Assembly: GCA_031276585.1 (NCBI GenBank)
Contig: JAISMT010000167.1
Span: forward strand, 1 to 7,341
Reading direction: 5' to 3'
Source of the DNA: Bifidobacteriaceae bacterium
GTDB taxonomy: Bacteria > Actinomycetota > Actinomycetes > Actinomycetales > WQXJ01
Length of the DNA stretch: 7,341 bases
Positions 1 through 4,646 of this stretch are shown in pieces. The notes beneath the pieces are model-generated. The model had not been told where the DNA came from, did no database searches, and saw nothing but the letters and a program-made list of their open reading frames with translations. Position numbers and translations under genes: made by a program. Position 1 is the stretch's first letter; every line of letters starts with the position of its first letter.

Positions 1-26
1 TGCGGGTGGTCCGCAGGTAGATGTGG
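1..26. repeat. Partial copy of the hairpin repeat (copy 0)
   Basis: The first bases read TGCGGGTGGTCCGCA (1-15), followed by GG and a slightly altered right arm (TAGATGTGG, 18-26). This matches copy 1 of the array at 853-1296 exactly through base 21. The left outer arm lies beyond the window edge. The copy has the same orientation as the downstream array, so members of one repeat family stand on both sides of the toxin-antitoxin operon. Confidence 0.75.
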
Positions 27-44
27 TGAGCAAAGCCAAGCTCG

Positions 45-73
45 CCGACAAATGGGGTGGGTGCGTTTGTCGG
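45..73. other. Perfect 8-bp inverted repeat (hairpin)
   Basis: CCGACAAA (45-52) pairs perfectly with TTTGTCGG (66-73) around a 13-base loop. No T-run follows, so it is not a classical intrinsic terminator, though it could mark the end of a gene lying left of the window. It could also be a protein-binding site. Its role is unknown. Confidence 0.4.
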
Positions 74-122
74 GTAGTTTGATGCATACGTAGGTCTCTC
101 AGTCCAATGCTGTTTCCTCACT

Positions 123-136
123 TCAAGCATGCTTGA
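123..136. other. 14-bp perfect palindrome
   Basis: TCAAGCATGCTTGA reads identically on both strands. It lies about 55 bases upstream of the candidate -35 of the toxin-antitoxin operon. A dimeric regulator could bind such a site, but nothing else in the sequence identifies one. Confidence 0.4.
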
Positions 137-155
137 GGTGTTTGTGCAGCTGGTA

Positions 156-180
156 AGGCTTCTCCTAAGTAAGGAGACCT
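156..180. other. Stem-loop upstream of the toxin-antitoxin promoter
   Basis: TCTCCT (161-166) pairs with AGGAGA (172-177) across the loop AAGTA. AGG (156-158) can extend the stem with CCT (178-180) past a two-base bulge. The right arm contains a Shine-Dalgarno-like AAGGAG but no reading frame of note follows it. Without a T-run it is a weak terminator candidate. Confidence 0.35.
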
Positions 181-191
181 GGTGGGGGCTA

Positions 192-219
192 TTGAAAATG
201 TTCTATTCTGTAGTACAAA
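192..219 (+). promoter_or_regulatory. Candidate promoter of the toxin-antitoxin operon
   Basis: TTGAAA (192-197) could be the -35 and TACAAA (214-219) the -10, separated by 16 bases in a stretch clearly richer in A and T than its surroundings. Transcription would begin near 226, leaving a leader of roughly 34 bases with the strong ribosome site AGGAGGG (250-256) before the antitoxin ATG. TATTCT (204-209) is an alternative -10. This is an assignment by inspection only. Confidence 0.35.
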
Positions 220-233
220 AGAATGCATTTGTA
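214..233. promoter_or_regulatory. Candidate operator for toxin-antitoxin autoregulation
   Basis: TACAAA (214-219) and TTTGTA (228-233) form a perfect 6-bp inverted repeat with an 8-base centre, overlapping the proposed -10 box. Antitoxins of the RelB/DinJ type dimerise through an N-terminal ribbon-helix-helix fold and usually repress their own operon at short palindromes over the promoter. Position and symmetry fit that role. Binding is inferred. Confidence 0.4.
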
Positions 234-259
234 GCTAAATGTAACCCGAAGGAGGGTAG

Positions 260-478
260 ATGAGTGCCACATTGTCCGTGAGGATAGAACCCGAACTTAA
301 AGCCGAATTCCTAGGGGTGCTGAAGGAAGTTGGGTTAGATGCACCGTCAGTGATAAGGATGTTAGCTGTACAAACAGTGCGGGAACGGCGCATCCCACTG
401 AGCTTGGCGGCCCAGTCAGAACCAACTTCAACCATGGATTTCTTGGATTCGGTTCGTGCGAGCTGGGGGGATTGGTGA
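260..478 (+). CDS. RelB/DinJ-like antitoxin of a type II toxin-antitoxin pair
   Basis: This encodes a 72-residue protein that probably neutralises the toxin encoded immediately downstream and represses the operon. The N-terminus (TLSVRIEPELKAEF, residues 4-17) looks like the beta-strand and first helix of a ribbon-helix-helix DNA-binding domain. The next segment, around residues 22-50 (VKEVGLDAPSVIRML-like, then RERRIPLSL), resembles the DinJ/RelB family. The C-terminus, ending in MDFLDSVRASWGDW, would be the flexible toxin-binding part. The ATG is well supported by AGGAGGG at 250-256, three bases before it. The stop codon overlaps the toxin start (GTGA, 475-478), indicating translational coupling. 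RelB/DinJ antitoxins usually pair with RelE/YafQ toxins, so a MazF-type partner makes this a mixed pairing, which is known among type II modules. The family call rests on motif likeness alone. Confidence 0.82.
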   Translation: MSATLSVRIEPELKAEFLGVLKEVGLDAPSVIRMLAVQTVRERRIPLSLAAQSEPTSTMDFLDSVRASWGDW

Positions 479-810
479 ACGCTAGACGGGGCGACATCGT
501 TCTGGTTGCTGGTGGTACCTATGCGTCCAAACCGAGGCCGGTTCTCTTGCAGCAAGATTCGGGGGCCGAGACCGGTGATTCAATAGTGGTGATTCCGTTC
601 ACTCGAACCCGTAACGATCGCGTGCCGTACCGAGTTTTAGTGAACCCCACACCGGAAAACGGTTTAAAAACTGAGTGTTATCTCGAAGTCGACAAGATAA
701 GCGCGGTGCGGCGGACCACTGTGGGCGGGTGTATCGGCACCCTTGAACCAGACCAGTTGTCCCAAGTCAACAGCCTACTCGGAGAGCTTTTGGGTTTAGA
801 TATCCGGTGA
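475..810 (+). CDS. MazF/PemK-like mRNA interferase toxin
   Basis: This encodes a toxin of about 111 residues, close to the usual MazF length (110-120). Members cleave RNA at short sequences and stop translation when the antitoxin is lost. The opening RRGDIVLV (residues 4-11) is the typical first beta-strand. KPRPVLL (19-25) and IPFTRTRNDRVPYRV follow. Aligned by eye with E. coli MazF, Arg21 and Thr43 correspond to catalytic Arg29 and Thr52, so the enzyme looks intact. ECYLEVDKISAVRR and GGCIGTL match the later family strands. The preferred start is GTG 475, which overlaps the antitoxin stop by four bases and lies four bases after a G-run (465-470). TTG 472 would add one residue. Its cleavage sequence cannot be read from the gene. 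The repeat array begins about 45 bases after the stop. Confidence 0.88.
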   Translation: MNARRGDIVLVAGGTYASKPRPVLLQQDSGAETGDSIVVIPFTRTRNDRVPYRVLVNPTPENGLKTECYLEVDKISAVRRTTVGGCIGTLEPDQLSQVNSLLGELLGLDIR

Positions 811-852
811 GTAATCCGGGTTCCTAGTCTTGTAACAGTGTCTGGCTACTGA

Positions 853-1296
853 TCCATGTGCGGGTGGTCCGCAGGTAGGTGGCTTGGAGAAGGTGGATAC
901 GGCTCGGAAAGGGCGTGGAATCCCACTTACGTGCGGATAGTCCGCAGGTAGGTGGCCTGGGTGGGATTGAAATAGCCCGGACAGGGCCGGGAAAGGATGG
1001 ATATAGCTCGGAAAGGGCTTGGAATCCCACCTATGTGCGGATAGTCCGCAGGTAGGTGGCTTGGGTGGGGTTGAAATTACTCGGAAAGGGCCGAGAAGGG
1101 GCTTTGAATCCCACTTACGTGCGGGTGATCCGCAGGTAGGTGGCCTGGGTGGGGTTGAAAATACTCGGAAAGGGCCGAGAAAGGGGCTGGAATCCCACTT
1201 ACGTGCGGATAGTCCGCAGGTAGGTGGCTTGGAAAGGATGGATATAGCTCGGAAAGGGGCTGGAATCCCACTTACGTGCGGATAGTCCGCACATAG
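853..1296. repeat. Array of six hairpin repeats with two alternating linker types
   Basis: Six direct copies share a core TGCGG(A/G)T(A/G)(A/G)TCCGCA, starting at 859, 932, 1036, 1120, 1204 and 1277, so the spacings are 73, 104, 84, 84 and 73. Around the core, an outer arm CCAC(C/T)TA pairs with TAGGTGG, giving a hairpin of about 33 bases (923-955, 1027-1059, 1111-1143, 1195-1227). Variation in the arms keeps pairing as G-U wobbles. Copy 1 has a degenerate left arm and copy 6 a decayed right arm. Linkers are of two kinds. Type A contains CTCGGAAAGGGCCGAG, itself a small inverted repeat. Type B contains GGATGGATATAGCTCGG. They run B, A+B, A, A, B. The array lies between the convergent toxin and pepA genes. 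Its function is unknown; it could terminate transcription from both sides, bind a protein, or be a mobile repeat. Confidence 0.85.
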
Positions 1297-1334
1297 ATTG
1301 GAGTAAGACGGGGATTGGATTGGAGTAAGACGGG
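1297..1334. repeat. Short direct repeat at the pepA-side end of the array
   Basis: ATTGGAGTAAGACGGG occurs twice, at 1297-1312 and 1319-1334, separated by GATTGG. It directly follows the decayed sixth hairpin copy and precedes the pepA stop codon by 21 bases. It is unrelated in sequence to the hairpin unit. I see no terminator for pepA between 1335 and 1355. Confidence 0.75.
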
Positions 1335-1355
1335 TAAGACAACCGAGCCGGGCTG

Positions 1356-2993
1356 CTAAACCCGTTCCAGGTAGCTAACCAGGGTCCTTACCCCGTATCC
1401 GGTCCCGCCTTTGGGGGTGTACCCATGGGGCGCGTGGGAGTTCCAGGCTGGCCCGGCAATATCGAGGTGCGCCCAGGGCAGGTCACCCACAAATTGTTGC
1501 AAGAACACTCCAGCGGATAGCATCCCGGCATCGGCGCTTTTCAGGTTGGCGTTGGTGAAGTCCGCTACCTCGGAGGTAAACACTTCTATCAAGTAGGCCG
1601 GCAGGGGCATTTCCCAGGCGCTTTCGCCGGCTTGTTCAGCGGCTTGGGTAATGGCTCGGCGCAGGTTAGCGGTGCCCATTACTCCCGCAATCCGGTCCCC
1701 TAGGGCCACAATTTGGGCTCCAGTCAAGGTGGCAATGTCAATCACTTGGTCTACGCCAGCTTCTCGGGCAGCGGCTAGACCGTCAGCGAGTACAAGGCGG
1801 CCTTCGGCATCTGTATTCGTGACTTCCACGGCGTGGCCGTCTTTTTGGATGATTACATCCGAGGGGCGGACAGCTGAACCGGAGGGCAGGTTTTCGGCCA
1901 GGCAGAGCCATCCGCTTACTTGGACCGGTAGTTTGAGGGCGGCGGCCGCTAACACCGTGTGGAGTACCACTGCAGCGCCTGCCATGTCTTGTTTCATGGT
2001 GGCCATGGAAGCGCGTGGTTTGAGGGAAAGCCCTCCCGAATCGAAAGTGATGCCTTTACCCACTAGTCCCACATGGGTTTGGGCTCCGGCCGGAGAGTAG
2101 CTCAACTGCACCAGATAGGGCGGGTGGATGGAACCTTTTCCGACTGCCAGCAGGCCTCCGAAGCCGTCTCGCTCCAGTTCGTTTTGAGCCCAAACTTGAG
2201 TTTTTACGCCGCTGTTTTCAGTTGCTGTCAGTGCCGCTTGAACCATAGTTTCGGGGTAAAGCTGGTTGGGTGGTTGGTTTACCAGCTCCCGGACTGCCCC
2301 CACCGCTTGGGTCAATATTCCCGCCCGCTTTACGGCCGCCCGCAAAGTGTCCGATGCCGCCTCCCCCGGCGCACCCCCCAGCAGTAGCGTTACCGGGTGG
2401 TGGGCTCCTAAGAGGGCCCCCTCGGCTAGGGCCGCGAAGTATGCTTCCGGCTCACCTTGAGGTGGGAATACCAGCCCGATGGCGTCCCCCAAAGCAGTGT
2501 TGGAACCAGCCGATCCCGTCTCCAAACCAGCCGATCCCGTCTCCAAACCAGCAGGGTCAAGTCCAGTACCAGCAGGGTCAGGTCCAGAACCAGCAGCGTC
2601 AAGTTCAGAACCAGCAGCGTCAAGTCCGGAACCAGCCGAGTCAGATCCGGAAGCGACCTCCAAAGCCGCCGGTTTTCCAGTAGCCACCACTTTTCCCCGA
2701 GGAGAGGACGGCTGGGTGAGGGTGCGTAATGCGGCACCCACGGCCCGGCGTAAAGCCTCCAAACTGGGATCCAGCCCGAGCCCAACTACGCCCAGTACCG
2801 GCGCCTGTAGAGGTCCTTCCAGGGCAGAAGCCGGGATGCGGACTAACTGGCCTTCCTCACCGTTGAACCCCAACGCCGCCAGGGTCGTGGCGCTCACTAA
2901 TCCCGGTACGCTCTCGCCGGGCCGGGCGCCAGTCAGTACGGTGGCGACGTCGAGGGAGCTAATGTCAGCGCTGGTCAGGGTCAGTTGATTCAC
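1356..2993 (-). CDS. pepA: Leucyl aminopeptidase (M17 family)
   Basis: This cytoplasmic two-metal exopeptidase releases N-terminal residues from peptides. Numbered from GTG 2993 (545 residues), the C-terminal catalytic domain is complete. GKGITFDSGGLSLKP (312-326) carries Lys313, Asp318 and Lys325. MKQDMAGAA provides Asp336. The signature NTDAEGRL (393-400) provides Asp395, Glu397 and Arg399, matching the E. coli PepA ligands and catalytic residues. The protein exceeds the usual length of about 500 because a Gly/Ala/Ser-rich heptad repeat (residues about 118-164) interrupts the N-terminal domain between the helix RRAVGAALRTL and the strand DAIGLVFPP. The active site should be unaffected. GTG 2993 is preferred: it has no Shine-Dalgarno, but TACCAT lies six bases upstream, as in leaderless genes. 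TTG 3044 would add 17 residues and overlap pyrD by 20 bp. The gene diverges from pyrD and its 3' end faces the repeat array. Confidence 0.93.
   Translation of the reverse strand: MNQLTLTSADISSLDVATVLTGARPGESVPGLVSATTLAALGFNGEEGQLVRIPASALEGPLQAPVLGVVGLGLDPSLEALRRAVGAALRTLTQPSSPRGKVVATGKPAALEVASGSDSAGSGLDAAGSELDAAGSGPDPAGTGLDPAGLETGSAGLETGSAGSNTALGDAIGLVFPPQGEPEAYFAALAEGALLGAHHPVTLLLGGAPGEAASDTLRAAVKRAGILTQAVGAVRELVNQPPNQLYPETMVQAALTATENSGVKTQVWAQNELERDGFGGLLAVGKGSIHPPYLVQLSYSPAGAQTHVGLVGKGITFDSGGLSLKPRASMATMKQDMAGAAVVLHTVLAAAALKLPVQVSGWLCLAENLPSGSAVRPSDVIIQKDGHAVEVTNTDAEGRLVLADGLAAAREAGVDQVIDIATLTGAQIVALGDRIAGVMGTANLRRAITQAAEQAGESAWEMPLPAYLIEVFTSEVADFTNANLKSADAGMLSAGVFLQQFVGDLPWAHLDIAGPAWNSHAPHGYTPKGGTGYGVRTLVSYLERV
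2505..2651 (-). repeat. Seven-copy 21-bp tandem repeat inside pepA
   Basis: The plus-strand motif ACCAGC recurs at 2505, 2526, 2547, 2568, 2589, 2610 and 2631, an exact 21-bp period. On the coding strand each unit gives seven residues of the type DAAGSGL, DPAGTGL or ETGSAGL. Two adjacent units (2505-2525 and 2526-2546) are nearly identical in DNA, suggesting recent duplication; the others have drifted. Unit number can change without breaking the frame. Confidence 0.9.
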
Positions 2994-2999
2994 TCGGTA

Positions 3000-3005
3000 A
3001 TGGTA
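3000..3005 (-). promoter_or_regulatory. Candidate -10 box for leaderless pepA
   Basis: Read on the minus strand, TACCAT is followed by six bases and then GTG 2993. It fits the actinobacterial -10 pattern TANNNT, and the distance would place the transcript start at the start codon. No Shine-Dalgarno is present. No convincing -35 is seen, which is common for such promoters. Confidence 0.42.
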
Positions 3006-3012
3006 AGGCAGA

Positions 3013-3018
3013 TAACCT
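3013..3018 (+). promoter_or_regulatory. Candidate -10 box for leaderless pyrD
   Basis: TAACCT fits TANNNT and is followed by six bases (3019-3024) and then GTG 3025, so transcription would begin at the start codon. No Shine-Dalgarno precedes this GTG. The opposing pepA box lies only seven bases to the left, so two polymerases could hardly occupy both promoters at once. Confidence 0.42.
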
Positions 3019-3024
3019 GTTGGG

Positions 3025-4056
3025 GTGTACCGCGTCTTGTTCAACCTGGTTTTACAGCGCCTCGACCCGGAACGGGCGCATACCGTAGCTCATTTCCTGA
3101 TTCGGATTATGGGGCAGTTCTCTCCGGCTCGGGCCTTGGTCCGCACGGTGGTGGGTGCGGGCCGTTCGGTACATCCCGTCCGGTTGTTTCACCGTACGCT
3201 GCCTGGTCCCGTGGGTTTGGCAGCTGGTTTTGATAAGAACGCGACCGCTGTGCGTGGTTTGGCTACTTTGGGGTTCAGCTTTGTGGAGGTGGGTACGGTA
3301 ACCCGTTTCCCGCAACCGGGTAATCCGCCACCACGTTTATGGCGGTTAGTGGAGCAGCAGGCGTTGCGTAACGCCATGGGGTTCAACAATCCGGGAGCGG
3401 ATCAGGTAGCAGCCACTTTGCGGCGTTTACGGGCGCAGCCCGGCGGTTGGGACGTGATGGTGGGGGTGAACATTGGTAAGTCCAAAATCACTCCGGCGGA
3501 GGAAGCTCCCGGGGACTATTACGCTTCGGCTTCACGTCTGGCCCGCTACGCCGATTATCTGGTAGTGAACGTGTCTTCCCCTAACACGCCAGGTTTACGG
3601 GACCTTCAAGCCACCCGGGCGTTGAAACCCATTCTGGAAGCTGCCCGTTTAGGGGCCAAGAATTCACTAGAGGGCACGGGGCGCCGGGATCCGGTACCAC
3701 TGTTAGTGAAGATTGCCCCCGATTTAGCGGATAGCGAAGTTGATGCCGTGGCACATTTGGTAGACCAACTGGATTTAGATGGTGTGGTGGCTGTCAACAC
3801 CACCATTGCGCATGATTTCCCTGGTGGGGGAGGTATCTCAGGGCCGCCGTTGCTGGCCCGAGGGCTGGAAGTGGTGGCCCGTCTACGCCGACAGCTGGGA
3901 CCAGACAAAACTATTTTGGGGGTGGGCGGCATCGGCCATCCGGAAGATGTGGCGGCCTACCTGACGGCCGGTGCCGATGCCGTACAGGCCTATACCGCTT
4001 TTATCTACCAAGGCCCGTCTTGGCCGGCGTCTATTCAGGATATTCGCCGCGTTTGA
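3025..4056 (+). CDS. pyrD: Dihydroorotate dehydrogenase (quinone), class 2
   Basis: This FMN enzyme oxidises dihydroorotate to orotate in de novo pyrimidine synthesis and passes electrons to membrane quinone. The 343 residues fit class 2 length. The N-terminal helices (MYRVLFNLVLQRLDPERAHTVAH) form the membrane and quinone entry region found only in this class. The barrel motifs appear in order: GLAAGFDKNA (65-74), VEVGTVT (88-94), NAMGFNN (116-122), GVNIGKSK (147-154), then VNVSSPNTPGLRDLQ (181-195), where Ser185 aligns with catalytic Ser175 of E. coli. KIAPDL (229-234), NTT (258-260), GGGISG, GVGGI (299-303) and AYTAFIYQGP (322-331) follow. GTG 3025 gives the canonical MYR.LF start. There is no Shine-Dalgarno, but TAACCT lies six bases upstream. 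Its last 26 bases overlap the convergent DUF3043 gene. Confidence 0.97.
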   Translation: MYRVLFNLVLQRLDPERAHTVAHFLIRIMGQFSPARALVRTVVGAGRSVHPVRLFHRTLPGPVGLAAGFDKNATAVRGLATLGFSFVEVGTVTRFPQPGNPPPRLWRLVEQQALRNAMGFNNPGADQVAATLRRLRAQPGGWDVMVGVNIGKSKITPAEEAPGDYYASASRLARYADYLVVNVSSPNTPGLRDLQATRALKPILEAARLGAKNSLEGTGRRDPVPLLVKIAPDLADSEVDAVAHLVDQLDLDGVVAVNTTIAHDFPGGGGISGPPLLARGLEVVARLRRQLGPDKTILGVGGIGHPEDVAAYLTAGADAVQAYTAFIYQGPSWPASIQDIRRV

Positions 4057-4615
4057 CCTGCACATGCGGCATGCGGTTGCGCCGAGGTTGCAGGGAACGG
4101 TTCACGCCGTACCAGACCGTACCGCGCGGAATCCGCTCGTCCCCAAACTTTGCAATCAGGGCTTTTTTGAGTTTGCGGCCGCGAATGATTCCATCACCAA
4201 TGATCGCGAACACCACCACGTACATCAACAGCATCACTATGGGCGCCAGTAAGGGAAAAAACTGCATAATCGCAAACAACGCCACCAGGGACCCTAAAGC
4301 GAAAAACACCATGTATTCGCCAAGTGACCGGCGGGAATCAATCCAATCCCGGGTCCAACGCCGCACTGGTCCTTTATCTCGGGCTGGCAGGTAGCGCTCG
4401 TCTCCGGTGCGCATCCCCAGGTCATAACGTTCCCGTGCCGCTTGGCGAGCGGCTTTTTGCTGCTGTTTGGTGAGGGGGGAACTAGCTTTGGTACCCACCC
4501 CACCAAGGGGGCGTTTCCGGGCTGCCTCGACTTCTTTCCGGGTGGGCGTAGGGCGGCCCTTGCCTTTGGGTGGGGAAGTGGGAACCGTGGCTTTGTCTTT
4601 GGGCTTTCCGAACAC
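4031..4615 (-). CDS. DUF3043 family membrane protein
   Basis: This 194-residue actinobacterial protein has no established function. The first 60 residues are basic and low in complexity, with the family-like KGRPTPTRKEVEAARKRPL (18-37). A conserved block follows: GDERYLPARDKGPVRRWTRDWIDSRRSLGE (71-100, quoted here only by its ends GDERYLPARD and SRRSLGE). Two hydrophobic segments, about 102-119 and 122-141, can form a membrane hairpin, after which a basic C-terminus (RGRKLKKAL onward) suggests both tails remain in the cytoplasm. GTG 4615 has no Shine-Dalgarno, but TAGACT stands seven bases upstream. The gene diverges from the dipeptidase across 31 bp and overlaps the end of pyrD tail to tail. 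Recognition is from motif memory. Confidence 0.88.
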   Translation of the reverse strand: MFGKPKDKATVPTSPPKGKGRPTPTRKEVEAARKRPLGGVGTKASSPLTKQQQKAARQAARERYDLGMRTGDERYLPARDKGPVRRWTRDWIDSRRSLGEYMVFFALGSLVALFAIMQFFPLLAPIVMLLMYVVVFAIIGDGIIRGRKLKKALIAKFGDERIPRGTVWYGVNRSLQPRRNRMPHVQVKRGEYPE

Positions 4616-4622
4616 GCCGTCC

Positions 4623-4628
4623 AGTCTA
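4623..4628 (-). promoter_or_regulatory. Candidate -10 box for the leaderless DUF3043 gene
   Basis: Minus-strand TAGACT fits TANNNT and is separated by seven bases (4622-4616) from GTG 4615. No Shine-Dalgarno and no clear -35 are present. Confidence 0.4.
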
Positions 4629-4634
4629 TGGGTT

Positions 4635-4640
4635 TACGGT
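4635..4640 (+). promoter_or_regulatory. Candidate -10 box for the leaderless dipeptidase operon
   Basis: TACGGT fits TANNNT and is followed by GTAGTC and then ATG 4647. The layout is the same as at pyrD. No ribosome site is seen before this ATG, and no good -35 match lies 16-18 bases upstream. Confidence 0.42.
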
Positions 4641-4646
4641 GTAGTC

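Noticed and set aside
235..555. 106-codon open frame on the minus strand over the toxin-antitoxin genes
   Set aside because: It runs antisense through both well-supported genes and their overlap, has no ribosome site and shows no recognisable motif.
1019..1285. An open frame of 88 codons across the array (and a 64-codon frame on the opposite strand at 1077-1271)
   Set aside because: The 84-bp spacing is a multiple of three, so any open frame in one unit repeats in the next. The encoded SHLRADSPQVGGL-like text simply follows the DNA repeat, there is no ribosome site, and both strands are open.
853..1296. CRISPR array
   Set aside because: The linkers between copies are similar to one another and fall into two repeated types, whereas CRISPR spacers should be unrelated. 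Spacing varies from 73 to 104 and no cas gene is present.
853..1296. Integron attC sites around a toxin-antitoxin cassette
   Set aside because: The idea is attractive, since such cassettes often carry toxin-antitoxin pairs, but the conserved GTTRRRY/RYYYAAC end boxes are missing, several hairpins occur without a gene between them, and no integrase is in view.
853..1296. REP elements mobilised by a TnpA-REP transposase
   Set aside because: A GTAG stands beside the inner stem, as in REP elements, but on the opposite side from the usual 5' foot. No transposase is present, so the likeness is not enough for a call.
1651..2988. Long open frames on the plus strand opposite pepA (1651-2100, 2073-2387, 2479-2988)
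   Set aside because: They lie antisense to a fully conserved M17 peptidase, their products are compositionally biased and show no family motif, as expected for shadows in GC-rich DNA.
2994..3044. PepA start at TTG 3044
   Set aside because: It would add 17 residues unlike the family and overlap pyrD by 20 bp, without a ribosome site. GTG 2993 is preferred, though only transcript or protein data can settle it.
4467..4646. Upstream extension of the dipeptidase by 60 residues to 4467
   Set aside because: The extension is antisense to the DUF3043 coding sequence, lacks a ribosome site and does not resemble the M20 N-terminus. ATG 4647 with TACGGT six bases upstream fits better.
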